Shown here: positions 34,165 to 47,700 of the stretch, in pieces
How positions within the stretch are numbered: the stretch's first letter is position 1
Layout: every line of letters starts with the position of its first letter
NCBI RefSeq assembly: GCF_029227915.1
Contig: NC_079879.1
Span: forward strand, 5,890,001-5,954,000
Length of the DNA: 64,000 bases
From: Hydractinia symbiolongicarpus
Taxonomy: Eukaryota; Cnidaria; Hydrozoa; Anthoathecata; Hydractiniidae
Direction of reading: 5' to 3'
Notes under the pieces: model-generated
The model's database searches: none
Told to the model about the DNA's origin: nothing
Seen by the model: the letters and a program-made list of their open reading frames with translations, nothing else
Position numbers and translations under genes: made by a program

Positions 34165-37100
34165 ATGTACAAGAACACCACACCCAGGTTAGTGTACAGT
34201 TTATTGCTCTGTTAAAGAGTCATAATTAGATCCTGCACTGATTTGTGCTACGAAGGTGTTTATTTTAGGTATAATTGTTTTACACTAATATTGTTAAGAC
34301 TCATGAATTTTTGTTTTCACCATCTGTAGTGGAGATTTTTGTTTTCACTATCAGTAGTGGAGACGCATCAGGAACTATCAGTGTCAGTGTAGAAGATGGT
34401 TCTATTAGCTTGGACTGTGACTTTGTTTTCTTTATTCTCGAATTTTACTCGTACACGTTTTAAACTATTTATCTAATTTTTAGGACTCCACTATCACAAG
34501 GAATCCTTTCTAAGACTACAAACGACACTTTGAGGTAATGCGCATGTCCGTATTTATATACTAGTGTAATCAATACTCGCATGTCACGTGACGAAATCAC
34601 ACACTTAATAAGATAAATATTGTTATTATAAAAACTAAGAAGAAATTAATGTTACAAATCTGATCTGTGTGCAGTTGTATGTAATATAATTTTTCATTTA
34701 GTGAAATTGACACAACGTTAACATCGAATGGTGAGTAGTTTCTTTCAAACTTATCTTGTATCCAAGAAAAATATGTATTCAAATAAGCTTATGCACCACT
34801 TTTTCGTGTTTAGGTCATGTGATATCCCAAGGCATTAAGTCACCTTTCCATAATGAAGACAACAAAGATACACCTAGACAGTATGATAGCTACTCACATT
34901 CTTTAGTGCACTGTGTGTTGATGGAAAAGGAGTTTTTGATGTTATTAGAAAAAATTAAGCCTGAAATTATTCCAAATTAGAGTGTGTGCATACCTTCTGC
35001 AAATCTCCTGTGGCCAACTAATACTTTAACTTGAAACATTATTTTGCTTTTTTAGGTCGCCATGTTTTTTTATTTCTTTTGTTCATATGTTGTTTTTAGC
35101 AGCATTGAAATTATATCTTATATCAATTCGTGTATCAGATACAATAATTTTACTTTTTCAGAATTACTCCAACAAAATCAAGACCAGCTAGTCGACCTAA
35201 ATCTTTCACAGAACTTTCTCTTTCCGATGTCGAACACGAAAGTCGACACAACACTCCAAAACCCAGATTACCTCGTTTAACACAAGAAGTTGTGGTTGTC
35301 GAGACAAATCCAGATAATTTACATGAAAGCGGTGAAGTGGAAACAAGATCTTTTACTGCGCAATCACCAGCTAGAGTTGTATGTCATTCCCCAATACAGG
35401 AAAGAGATGGAACCGTTCCAAATAACGAATCAATTCGGACAAAACAATCCAAGAAATCATTATCATTTGATGAGAACAACATTAGTAACGTTAAAGGTAA
35501 TAATTCTCTCATATTAATTATAAGGTGCGCCAAAACAAGCTACTCAATTTTTTTGAGGGGAATGCATTGTTTTAACAGTCAAAAAAATATTCATACATTT
35601 TATAATCTTGGTATTGTTAACATGTCTCCAGTTTCGCCTGTCTTATTCTCGAACTTGAACTGATTTTTATTTTGTTTTCAGATTTATCCACTGGAGCTGG
35701 CAAGAAAAAAAAGAAGAAGTTCGTACCTGTACAGTCTCGATATAAACAACAGTCAAGTAAAAAGGTGCTGCTTGCTACCATATGCTTGACAATTAAAGAA
35801 ACATCTAAGGGGAAGAGCGGTCAGCTTTACTAAGATTAAAAATTGTTAAAATGTCATATTGATTTGTTTTCTCAAATTCCCTTGAGATATCAGATATTTA
35901 TTAAAAACTAATCGGTGGCCCATGAAAAAATCTACGGTTTCGCCCGTTCTTTTTTACCGCATTTCGTGTGTATCGCTACTGCGATTACCATTTTGCATGA
36001 CAAACAGATGTATACGGGTATTACGATATTGACTGGTCGTTGCCCGTGGAAAAATCCACGGGTTGCCCGTCCTTCATACTTACTCGTCGCAACAAAGTGG
36101 ATAAAAGTATATCGCATTTGATATTCGTGTTTCCGTAACATCGTTTTCTAACTCAGCGGGTGGTCCGCGCAGAGACAGAAAGACATAATTCGGGTATTAT
36201 TAAAGAGATATCAAATCAATAAAAAGTGTCTACTGTACCTTAGGCAGAAGATGTAAAGTCAAAGTCATTGGAGATTAGTGCTATAACACCTCATCCCAAT
36301 GTACAGACTTCAGCAGGGGCGCAAAAGAAGTCAAGAGTAACGTCCACGCCCTTCTTGATGACGTCAATGTATGAAGGACAACATGCCGATGGCAGCATAT
36401 TAGATCAGACTCGTTTTCAAACAAAAGAGCCTGCCATAAAGGAACCCATGTTAAAAAAGAAGTCAAAGAAAGATGGAAAAAGAAAAGGTAGGGTGAGGGC
36501 GCGAAAAAAAAAATTTTTGTAAACAAATATTTCTTTGGAAAGTCTAAGCGCTGCAAAAAAATTTTTTTTGTAAACAAATATTTCTCTGGAAACTTTAGCG
36601 ATCCACCAATCTTAAAAAAAAATCAGGAAAAACTTCATAAATACAATAGGTGTTGCAAGTTTGGTTTTCTATATAGTTTTTTTCTGTGAATGTAGGTTGG
36701 ATTAAATTGTGAATTTTTGGGTTTATAACTACACGTTCCTTTTAGAAACTGGGAAAGAATCAATCCGAGAAGTCAGGGTAAGAGTACTTGGGTTTGCTCA
36801 TTTCTTCTTTTTGTAACCAGATTATATCTAACAATGAAATTTTGTAGCTTCAAAAATTTCATATAAAAAAGTGCAATAACATACTTTCTCTTCACAGCAT
36901 AACGAAATTGATGGATTGACGTTGGACTTACAATACGCAAGACTTCTTCAAATGACTTATCTTCACATGAAGGTATGTGAAATGATGGTGTTTCATCAGT
37001 TTTAATGTACTAGATATACTATTCGTCTATAATATACTTGATACCAATGTCGGCTTATTGTGGTCCCACTGTATTTGGGCTGAGTGACCACTTTCCATGA

Positions 37101-39429
37101 TGTAAATTCTCGTTGTAGGCAAAACAAACGTTTGATAAACAAGAAGAAAAAGCAAAGGTGACATTTATTTATTTACAATATTTATTTATTGTTAACTAAA
37201 ACATTTAACTTGTTTGATGGTGTATAGTTATGTTATGTTGAGGATAGAGAAACCTTACGAGCGGTCTCCTATGACTGCACTCGTTGTTTTGTTGAACTGG
37301 ATAATGATAAAACGTTTTTTTTTTCTTTGGTAATCGAAATTTGAGGACACGATAAACACGGTGGATGTTTTTCTTGGCTCTTACTTTATGTTTGTGTTTT
37401 AGGCAGAAATTTATGGACTATGGGGAATCAACCGTAAAATTGAGAAAGAAATTGAAGCGTTGACATCGGCGGTTAACACAATGAAGTTAGAAATGTCTAT
37501 TGATCAACTACTCGACATGCAGGTAACTGTGCATCTCTTGTGTGCTGTTGAGTTCTTAATACTGTTTAAATAGAGCTTGGGCTGCTTGATGTGTCTGAAT
37601 ATTTAGATATGCGCATGCGCGTTATTTGCTATTTTGTTTATTTAAGATTGATACATGGCTGAAGTAGAACACTATATCAGCATGTGTTCTTTCGATAGAA
37701 TGATTAAGATGTTGTTATATTTTATTTTTTACAGATGGAAAGGTCGAAACCATTAAGCAATAAATTATCAAAGATGATTTTAAAATCTTCTCGATTAGCA
37801 GAAGCATTGATGGACACGACTCATTATCTGCCCACGAACAATATCATTAAACCTGAGAACGAAGGTAAAATAAGTTTCATGTTTTTGCGTTAATTTTTAA
37901 CAAGAGATTTACAGCCTATGGTGATTTTATGTTCTTAACCATTTGATTTGATTTGAAAGTGTCAGTCACGTGACCTTCCAAGCCTTTCAAAGCATTATGA
38001 CCGTGATTTTTCCCACTTGTTTACTGGGGATTCATTTACTCTTAAGTTATTTACTATTTGGAATTTTTATTACCTCATGAGCGGAACTTTTGGGTTATGT
38101 GCCATAATGCGTTAAAAACCTACCACAAGAAATTCCAAATCATGCCCCAAATGATGACTGAGGGATAATTAATGTCAATGTAAGCTTATTTAAAAAAATT
38201 CACTCTTTGAACATTTGGTATATTCTTATAATGGCTTTTGCTTGGAAAATTTAAAACAAAAGTTTTGAATGTTATCGTTTTTTCCGTGAAATTTTCTTCA
38301 CTTAAAGTATTTTAAACATAATTAGAAGACATAATAATCCACCCTTTATGTTTTTTGTGTCAATAGTCAGTTGTGTCAAAAATTTAAATCCTCAGTTCTT
38401 CTCTTGTAGAAAAAGTGTTGGACGCACTCGATGAAAGCAAAAGACTTTTGTCGGAAATTTATTCGCTTACTAGAAAGTATGAACCCAACGTAAGTGGAAT
38501 ATTACTTTGTTTGTGTTACTTTTTTAGCTTAGCTCAGTCCCCTCTTCCGAATAAGTAATATCTTTTTAGATCGAAAATTTGGCATCTACGTCCGAAGTTC
38601 TCATGAAAACTGTTAAAACAGAAGTCAGTGAACAAGCGAGGTGAGTGTTTTTCCTCTTTAGTTGTTGCAACATTAAAATTTCACAATATAGTAGCTATTT
38701 TTGATATAAAGATATCATGGATTGAAAGCTGCGATATTTCTGTTTGGTGAAGTCAAAGAGTGGTGAAGTGAAGTTTGAAACAGCAAAATGTTTCAACGCA
38801 CGGCAGGAAATATTATGACTTCACAATGCGCAAAATTTTATATAGAGTGCGTCTCAACAGCATACCTGAAGAGAATTAATTTTCGTGAGAAATTTTCAGA
38901 TTTTTTTTTCTTTTGCGACAACTAATATTTGCAAGGTACACCGTCCTAATATTTCGTGAGAGTTGATGCTTTTACTAATTTTTTAATGTTGTTTAGGACT
39001 TTTATATATGACATAAAACAAAAACTGTTGAAGTTAAAATTCACATACCAAGGAGAAAGAGAGGAAAAAATAAGTAAAAATTCGCGGGAATTAATTTTTG
39101 CGAAAACTTGCGAAGTTGATTTCGTTGTGTTAGCGAAACATGAAATAAACACCGTGTTTTATAATTTTAATTATAACATACCAAATTGAGAGTTCTCTGC
39201 CACTTTCGTGCTAAATACCAACCTCTTTAGTTTCCTAAGTACTATATACTGTAAGGTTTTCATCCAAACCGCAAGGGTGATTCGGTTTCGCTAGCTTTGA
39301 TCAACATAAATAAAAACTGAGTCATAAGAAAAGCATTTTGTTTTTAGATGTTCGGAATTGTTGGCTGCTTGTACAACACGACTGAATCATGAACGTTCTC
39401 TACAAGTTCAGCTGCTGGAGAATACGTAA
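34165..39429 (+). CDS. HAUS8: HAUS augmin-like complex subunit 8
   Basis: Fifteen exons: 34165-34187, 34484-34534, 34702-34730, 34814-34880, 35162-35496, 35682-35764, 36244-36487, 36746-36777, 36898-36972, 37119-37157, 37403-37522, 37735-37864, 38410-38489, 38570-38640 and 39348-39429. All phases agree, giving 486 residues. The first 290 residues are low-complexity, Ser/Pro/Lys-rich. A basic motif K-K-K-F-V-P-V-Q-S-R-Y-K (about 177-190) matches the conserved S-R-Y segment of HAUS8/Hice1 that contacts microtubules. Residues 289-486 are helical coiled coil: L-D-L-Q-Y-A-R-L-L-Q, then a long Glu/Lys helix, then L-L-D-A-L-type heptads. Augmin recruits gamma-tubulin to spindle microtubules for branching. 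The ATG was chosen because upstream sequence in that frame has TAA and it gives the only open join to exon 2. Longer than human (410) because of the disordered N-terminus. Confidence 0.85.
35904..36203 (-). mobile_element. Helitron-like repeat, two tandem units in a HAUS8 intron
   Basis: Read on the minus strand, two units each contain AATACCCG, an ACGGGCNANCCGTGGATTTT-like block and a closing GATTAG or ACCAG before T. The inner unit has a clear hairpin, CCCGTGG/CCACGGG, about eight bases before CCAG. They are related to 19923-20066. Confidence 0.5.
36499..36601 (+). repeat. Direct duplication of about 50 bp in a HAUS8 intron
   Basis: TGTAAACAAATATTTCT followed by CTGGAAA and a TAGCG motif occurs twice, each preceded by a long A then T run. 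Confidence 0.75.
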
Positions 39430-40462
39430 CGTTAGTTGTGAGACTCACTTGTAAAACGGTTTGCGCGTTACTTGTCCTTCTTTTTATAAAGAAGTCCGGT
39501 ACAAATTTATCGTCGTAGTATCAAAACGTGTGTGATGTCTGCTTATGGAGAGTGCAGAAAATCTGAGGAGGTTTCCTGGTCATAATACCGAAAATTTATC
39601 GTTGCTGACAAAATTTACACTAAGCATTCAATAAACATTGGAGAGAATTGCATGAACAAGCGATTTTTTTATCTTGACTGTTTTGTATAAATGCATATAT
39701 TAGTTGTAAAAAATATACAGTTAAAAATTTTCAACTTATGAACAAACATAAAAAATAATGTATATAAAATCTCTTCAAAATATTTCGAGAGTCAGAGACG
39801 GAGGAAAAGTCACAAACACTGGGTAAAATTTAACTTGCGAACACAAAACTTTCACTCCCGTCTCCGAGCATGCGCCGTGATAATAATCAATATATTTTTT
39901 AGGCTATTAATTCATGGTCACACGAACTCAAAAAATATTGGGAACTAAGTGAATGTATGTGCTAGTAAATTGCTTGACCTTTCTAAAAGATCTATCGGTG
40001 TTTCTGAAGATATTTCTAAAACGTAAGCTTCATTTTAAAAATTGATTCGATGGACGATTTGTTCATTTGGAATGTGTTGTTTTTCTTCGGTTTTGTTTTT
40101 TCTGAGGAATTTGGTTTTCCGAATATTTACAAGTGTATATTTCCAGCTTTTCTTTTCGTATTATCTAAAAAAAAAATTACATGTAGATATCTATTAAAAC
40201 AAAGGACAAAGAAGAACATTGGTTGTGTGAATTCCTCTTGATCTAAATACGTGAAGGAACTGGAACTGAATTTCATCTTATCAGCTTTCCAGCACAACAA
40301 AAATAAATAACCTGTCAAACCTGCATCTTCATTATATAAAAACGTAGAAAAATCATGTTATTTTTTAACTTTTTGAGTAGTAAATGTTTCAGTAGTGACT
40401 CCGTGGACATTGTGGTGGACATTTTCAGATAAAAACAAAATATATACCTTTTTGCTTAATGT
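39430..40462. other. No gene recognised
   Basis: Convergent 3' flanks of HAUS8 (+) and the Pro/Tyr-rich gene (-). AT-rich, no feature seen. Confidence 0.5.
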
Positions 40463-41602
40463 TTAATAAGCATTAAACGAGTCCTTGTAGACCTTTAACC
40501 CATCACCAAGTGATCCATCTGGGGTGACGGAATGTTCCAAGATGGAAGCAGCATCTGAACCTCCGTTCACCATCATATGTGCTACTGTTTTTGGCCTGCT
40601 AGGAGGATTGCCAGGAACGTATCCTTCCCTAAAAATATTATAGCATTAGTTGTTCGAAAAAATCTTCACAATTGTTCATTTTTTATAAATTATTTATGTG
40701 GGCCCCGAATTATTACTAAAATTTTAGTCCAGGAGACCGCTAAAATGGCTCGACTTGGTGAATGTTCACCCTATTTTCCCATGCTTCTAGATCAAATACC
40801 CAATGCAAAGTTGTTATTGTGCTGCGAAAATACTTTTGATGTACTTTTGTTTATAATTACGCAACTAACCTGAAATATACATTAGTTACTTGCGCTGTTG
40901 GCCCCACCACTGCTTGCACCTAAAAAAATAAAGATGGCGTCTTTATTGATAATCTCCAGAGAAAGCTCTCAACGACGAATAAAATTTTAACAAGCTTTGT
41001 TAAGATAATAAAAATTTGCAATTTTTAAAACCATATGATGGAAACCGAGCATTTGCGTTTCCGTATTTCCATAAAAAAGTCAGATTTATCAAATTTAATT
41101 AATTCTGCGAATGTTTTTCCGCTGAAAGCACGCAGTGTAGTATATAGAACTTACAGCCGATCTGATGTTTCCTTCTAAGATTTGGAACATTGACGAAGAA
41201 GAATCTAATAACTCTGTATCCCAGTTTTGTAATAACTTGAACACGATCTCACCTGGAAAAGAAAATTTGGCGATTAATGAAACACACCTGTAAACGCTAT
41301 TGGTAGAACGTACTTGCTGTGAATATCCAAAAGTTTTTTAAGCAAGTGAAAATAATCGTATTACCTGGTAGCGGAGCGTACACGACAGGTTGTCTGGGAC
41401 CTTTCTGGAATGGTTGTGGACATGGATTACTACAAGCTGGTGATGGCATGCAACATCCTTGCGGATCAGGATACGGATTTGGTGCAGGGTCAGGATTTGG
41501 AAAAGCGTATGGGTTAGGATACGGATATGGGTAAGGCTCTGGTACAGGTATAGCTGATGTAAGCGCGAGTAGCACTGCTGCTAAGATCGAGTGAACGATC
41601 AT
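40463..41602 (-). CDS. Secreted Pro/Tyr-rich protein with a short cysteine cluster
   Basis: No family is recognised. Exons 41602-41365, 41252-41155, 40919-40870 and 40628-40463 join in phases 1, 0 and 2, giving 183 residues. Residues 1-17 form a signal peptide. Residues 18-48 are a Pro-Tyr/Pro-Asn/Asp-Pro repeat (P-Y-P-Y-P-N-P-Y style). Then comes a cysteine cluster CC-x5-C-x3-C at 50-61 among prolines. There are no cysteines after residue 61. The remaining 120 residues are a mixed, probably folded or helical domain, hydrophobic at first and ending D-S-F-N-A-Y. Polyproline next to a small Cys motif recalls cnidarian minicollagen-type capsule proteins, but there is no Gly-x-y collagen and the Cys spacing differs, so a nematocyst or matrix role is only a suggestion. 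TTTCAG lies seven bases before the ATG after a long pyrimidine run. Confidence 0.78.
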
Positions 41603-42447
41603 TGTGCTTCTGAAAGAGAGAGAAACATCATTCCAACCTTAACATCGACCATTCAGACGTTATTTTATAACAACTCAAATGTGCAGCACGTATGCTGCGT
41701 TTACTGATTAGTAAGATGAATGGTCCGGCACATTTTCATGTCACGAGTTGATTACATTAGAACAGAATACTTATACATTCTTTTTCTTCCTTATACGGTT
41801 ATTCTTAATTTCAATATTGTTTTTCAAACAACACCCTATTTTCGTAAAGTTGAGAAATTTTAGCTACCAAAATATGCAGAATAGCAAGAAATATGTAAAC
41901 TGATAACACTTTCTGCATGCTACATGCAGAACAAAATTTAAGAGTTCTTCACCCTTTCCCACTCTATCGCCTACCAAGTAAAAGATATTAAAATTACTTA
42001 CGGAAATATACACACGTCTGTACACAAAATAATTTTGTGAAAATCTTTGCTAATTTAATTTTCACGCCAAATTAGCAATTTTTTTAACTTCAATGCAAGC
42101 CTTGCATGTTGTGATAGAAACAGGTTCTTGCTGCGACTTTTTTACCGCTTCATTAAACACAGTGAATTGTTTGAATATACTAACCAATCATTAGCAATGA
42201 AAGTTTGTGCATAATTTATGAAGCAATTAGCTACAATTACTGCTCGTCAATTAACTTGTCAGAAAGCTTATATAACAATTTACAATGCCAAATCTTAATG
42301 AAGCTGTGAGATCAATTTTTTGCTTTTTAATTTTTCAAAAAGATGCAAAGACCAATCTCCTGTAGCTGTATGGTTGTTTAGCTTGATTCAAAAAGGTTTA
42401 TTATTTCCATTGCGAGTTAAGCATTTATTCAAAGCGTTGAGCAGATA

Positions 42448-42690
42448 CTACCAGTTTTGCAATGTGAAATTCTCTCGCCTTAAATTGTCAAATATGTCTT
42501 TTCTGTCTGTCATGTTTGTGGCGTTAAGTACTAACCGAAATGGATTTGTTATGCCATAAACAAAAAATGCAGCTAAACTTTTGTTTTCAAATAATTCATC
42601 GTAGTATTTTTTAGCAGGATCAACCAACAACTTCTGTCTAAAAGCTGTTTGTTTTGAGTTAAGACATTTCACAGAGGCTTTACAGGTCAT
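42448..42690 (-). CDS. Uncharacterised 80-codon frame
   Basis: Not recognised. The composition is protein-like rather than repeat-like, with F-F-V-Y-G-I-T-N-P-F and three potential N-glycosylation sites. The frame stays open upstream of the ATG, which would suit an exon. No convincing donor or acceptor pair was found, so it may be a gene relic or chance. Confidence 0.2.
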   Translation of the reverse strand: MTCKASVKCLNSKQTAFRQKLLVDPAKKYYDELFENKSLAAFFVYGITNPFRLVLNATNMTDRKDIFDNLRRENFTLQNW

Positions 42691-42812
42691 TGGAAAGTAC
42701 GGAAAGAAAAAGATCGTGGAAGAAAAAAATTGTCGAATTAATGTTCACAAATAGGCTTAACTTAAATTTTTAATTTTTAAACCAAAATACGCAACCTTAG
42801 CTAACTTCCAAT

Positions 42813-42862
42813 CTCGTCCCCAGGGCCTTTTTTCTTTTTCTGACAAACTCAGACGGCAAGGA
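42813..42862. mobile_element. Half copy of the CCTCGTCCCCAGG foldback
   Basis: CTCGTCCCCAGGGCC is followed by a pyrimidine run. The opposite arm is not evident. Confidence 0.4.
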
Positions 42863-43379
42863 GAAATGCAGCACATCCAACAGAGGAAATGAGTGAACCC
42901 AAAGTAACCAATTGGAATAAAACTTAATGTACAAAGTTGTAGTTTAAATAGACCCCTTAACTTCAGTATATCACGGAAATACTGTATAGTTAATTATAAA
43001 GGACTTGCTGTTTCGAATCACCACCTCGCAAGAAAAGTAGGAAGTAGAGGGGAGGTAGAGCTGCTTCAACCCCCTGTTACCACCGGATCTGTTTAACCTG
43101 CTATTCGATTTATTTCGATTGCTGTTTCAGAAACATCAGATTTTTAAAACTTTTTTGCAACCCCTCCAATGCTTATTAGGACCCCCTCTCCCGCTTATTA
43201 ATTTTTGAGAAAATTTATATCTATACCAAAATTTACGGTTATATTTTCGTTAGTATTGGTGGTGGAATAACTGGAGATATCCAAGTGAATGACATCGACT
43301 TGCATTCAAAATTAAAAGGACAGTGCAGAAAGCGCGAGCAACAGCTTATGGCTAACTAACAACGTAATGAATACATTTT

Positions 43380-43500
43380 TAATTTTATTTTTTCCTCCCC
43401 CTTCCCCCATTTGATTTAGACGCCTCCCCCCCCCCACCCCCCGCTTATTAAAATTCTGGTATTTTTCCGCTCTCCTCCCCCCCCTCAACTATTAAGACTC
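43380..43500. repeat. Polypyrimidine / C-rich tract
   Basis: Long runs of C and T, including 9-13 consecutive C with single interruptions. Unusual in this AT-rich sequence. Confidence 0.85.
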
Positions 43501-44235
43501 CCCCAAACCTGTTGAAATATTACACTCTGATGGTGTGCTGGAAAATGTTATTTTAATTGAACACTCCCGGAAAGGAAAGTCATGCATTCTCGAGAAAAAA
43601 GTATTTCCCAAGTTTCGCACCGGGTTGATCTTGTAGGAAATTAACTCTGCTTTTACGAGACCTATTCTAGATTGTGTACAAGTCACAAGATCTTAAGATA
43701 TACCTTTTCCAAAATGGTAACCAAGACTACCCGTGATACGGGTTTGTTGAAATTTAAAACTGCATAGGATCATGTGTGGTTTTCTTTTACTAACATCCAA
43801 TGTCCGCCCTTTTTCACATTGCATTGCAAATTAACGCTATTACAAAGCAAAAAAACGGTAAAGCAAATTTCTAACTAATATCCTGATCTGCTAGGATGGA
43901 GGGAAAATGCGCTACACTGAACTGCGTGAGATCACAATTTGTTATTTAAAAAAAATATTATTTCCACACTCTTTAAAGGAGAATTGGCATACTGGACTTT
44001 AGGGCACCCCAAGAATAGATAAATAATCACTGTTCCAGTCATTTGACAACGATTTGTAAAAAATGTATTTGTACAAGTAAAAATTACACAGTTCAAGGAG
44101 GCTTTTTTCTCTTTAAATTCTTCTTGCATAGTTTTTTCTATTAAGCACCCGGGTACTTATTAATTTTTCTCGAAAGTTTGCTTTTTAAACGGGGACGCAC
44201 ATAAAATTATTTAAAAAAATCCCAACATAAAATTG

Positions 44236-44300
44236 TCAGAGGTTACTTGAGAGTTAATTGTGAGAGGTTAATTGAGAGTTAATTGTGAGAGGTTACTTAT
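44236..44300 (+). repeat. Short minisatellite
   Basis: About three copies of GAGAGTTAATTGTGAGAGGTTA, partly degenerate. Confidence 0.85.
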
Positions 44301-44783
44301 TTGCACTATTTGCATCAATTTTATGTTTAAATTTTCTTAGCATTTTATACGGAAAAAGACAAAAGAGGAGGTGCTAAAAAGAGGAGCCAACTGGAGAAAA
44401 TACGGTATTCAAAATTAACTCTGTAGTAATTAAGGTCTTTTAATGTCTAAAAATCGGGTAAGTGCTCTTAATAACCTAATTAAAGGTCAGGAAGGGAGGT
44501 AATAAATGGAGAGGATTATTTTTTTCCTTAATTTGATACGTTCTGGGGAGAAAGCAATAGCTGAATAGAATTCTTTCTAAGGAAATAAATTATTTATGTG
44601 TACTTGTGCTTCACAATTTTACTGATAGTCTAACAAAAAGGGAAAGGTGGATATTGTTAGGGGAGAGGGAGGAAAAGAGGTTGAATTAGAATAGATGGGA
44701 AAATTACCGTCATTTTGTATTGTCCGTCTCTCTATTAATTTGAATACTGAGAGGAAATATTTGTTGTTACGTGTTTACAGCTC

Positions 44784-47700
44784 TCATGCTTGAGGCTCCT
44801 CCACTTCGAACTGCATATCGAACACTGTCGACGGGTAATCAAACGGAACAGGTAAGTGTACCGGCACCTTTTCTAATCTTGGTGTTATGCACTTCTCCCC
44901 TCGTAATCGAGTTTTATCAAACATATCGAAATCAACGGGACCCGTGTTTTTAAAATCTGAACCAGCTACACCTAATAGCGGCCATGCATCCATAGCGTTA
45001 TATATAAAACAAACCACGCTTCTGGGCAAAGTTGATGTATTTCTCGCTGAGCCGTGGATAATTCGTACGTGATGTAGAGTGACACTTCCTGCTGGCGCTT
45101 CCAGGTAAACTGAATCTTCTGTTTGAAAGTTCGTTTCAGTGATAGTTGATACAAATTTTCCATCGTGGAAATGTGATATGATAGGTCCTTTATGAGACTT
45201 GGGTATTACTTGTAAACAACCTAGATATTTGAGAGACCGTTTAACAAAATAAGGGTCACAGCAAGACATTACCAGACAAAATATCTTGACACACAAGTAC
45301 TCAGGAAAACGGTTTCTCTATATATCACATTCGCCAAAGTTTTGCAAACTGGGGACTTCAACCTCGTCCCCGGGACTTGTTAGTCTTTTAATATTTAGAA
45401 GGAACCCGCAGGAACCTGTTCCTTTCTAATATAAAATACCTAACAAGTCGTTGGGAAGTAGTTGTAAGGATTTGAAATTTTAAGTTATTTAGCTAGAGAA
45501 GAAGGCAAAGTCAAAATGCTTTATCTGACAGTAGCGTGGACTGTTTTGTCACTTAGGATTTTGGTATACTGAATGTTAGCTTACATTTCAATTTTCGATT
45601 CACTCATGATGGTTATACTTACCATTTTCTCTGATGGAGTCATAAAGCAATACACTAGCTGTTAGTACACTGTCGTTTGTATGTGGAAAAAACGCCCAGT
45701 CTTGATGCCATCGAATGGCGCCTCCATGACCAGCTGGTTTTACATTCAGTTTATCCTGTGGCATGTAACGAAAGGACGGTCCGATCTAAAAGAATTTTTT
45801 TTTTAAATTTACCTTCTTATGATTACATGTATAAAAATTACGGTAAACGAGTCAAACCTAACCGGTACTAGAACCGTCACTTATGGACAGCGCCCGTGAA
45901 AACTTTGATTGTGGGTGCTTGCTTAAGGAGAGAGACTAATATTTTTTCTAAAAATAAATTATTCTTGTCACCTTAATACGCAGTTATGAGACAAAGAAAT
46001 GTTTTTAATTATTCGACTTTTCCAACTATCAAAAACAAGAATCCTCCCTCTTGTCTTTGATTTTACACCGAAGTAGCGCTTTGAGGACATTATTTTGTGC
46101 GGACGCTAAATCAACCATTTTCGAAACAAAGACAACAGTATCAAGCATTTGCGGTGCCCTTAGAAAAGAAATTTACGCGGAATAATTTTCCAAGGAATTT
46201 GGCAGAAGTGCGCGATCACAAATTGAGGTCAGCGATGTTTTTCAATTATTTTAGATGTATTTGCCATTCTTTAGCATGAAAACTTGATTTGTTGTATGTG
46301 AATCTGCGAAATAAAGTTGCACTAAGGGGTCGTAATTTTCATTCAGAAAAATGGTTTCGAAACAACGAAAATAATAATTACCAAATCTTCTACAGCGTTG
46401 AGTAACTTAGGATGATTTAGCAGTTTTTTAAAAACAGGATGTTGTTCGGACGGAAACTTTATTCTTTCAACTTTTGGATGTTCACTGTTGTGATCATCTT
46501 GTAGTTCATATATCTCGTCAGACCTCGCCGTGCTTCTTGATCTAAAGTAAGATTTTTTTTGGTATAAAATTCTACACTAATGTACCCTAAGTAAGTCAGC
46601 TTGAATGATCTTAGAATTACAACTATTTATGTAACCTTTTATTCACCCTCGTCCCCAGTGTCTTTTGCCTGTTTGATATGAGAGAGATGTTTTCTCTCAT
46701 ATCTAAAAAGCAAAAAACCCTGGGGACAAGGGATCCTTCTATTTTGCAAAATTTGTGAACGTTTCTTAAATGTCGGATGTTCTTAGTTACCTAGTATCCT
46801 AGCATTAACAATCACCCGGCACATGAAGTCATTAATGACCAGTTAATATTTCAATTTAGACCTTGTTCAATGTCAAGAAAAGTTTAATGTAAAGTTAGTT
46901 TGTGGTCTATTTTTGATTGTTATTTTGGCGTAAAACATACAAGTATGTGACTGTTGAAGTTATTTAATTGTGGTAGCTATTTAAGTTCATTCACAATAAG
47001 ACATTCACATAAATCCGGGACTTTCTCTTCTTCCCTGTTTCCAAGGAAAATGTGAATAAAAAAACGCAATGTTAGGGTGGAAATCGGTATTTTATTCAGA
47101 CACCACAAATAAGAAAAAGCCATACCTATCTATTAGTTGTTCCAGCGCCTTCCTCGCTTCGGTGATTTCTTCCTTATTAAGCAAGGAGTTCGCAACCACG
47201 TAACCGTCATTATTGTACTGAAATAAATATCACACAATATGGTCGTGATCAATGAGTTACTTTCCTGGAATAGTACCCCTCAAAATAAAAAATTTGCAAG
47301 CACCTAGGACACTAAGTCGTTTAGGGTCGATTTTTTGGTCTTTTTAATTGTTGTGAAAATTCAAATTTTTGGATTATATCACGCAAAGTAGATTCAATCC
47401 GAACCAACGTGCTCATTGAAATAGAAATATCGCGCTAAATTACAATTGTCCAACTTAAATTGTCAAGCTCCGCAAATATAGAGATTGATTTTGCGTAATG
47501 ACGTTTGAGTTTTAAATAGTATAATCTAATTTAAATTGGCATACTTATTACGTCGTAGTGAACAAAAGGAAAAAGATGTGTCATTTCGAAACTCACAACT
47601 ACCAGGAAATTATCATTGTATTTGGAATACTATCTTTTTAATGAAAATTTCACTACTATGCCAACGAGATACCAGATCCCTGATTAAAAGAGAAATTTTG

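Larger units (their letters stand above)
41613..44783. other. Largely gene-free region
   Basis: It contains one uncertain minus-strand frame (42448-42690), a half foldback copy (42813), a C/T-rich tract (43380-43500) and a short minisatellite (44236-44300). No confident gene. Confidence 0.5.

Noticed and set aside
35915-36141. Overlapping frames on both strands
   Set aside because: They fall inside the Helitron-like repeat.
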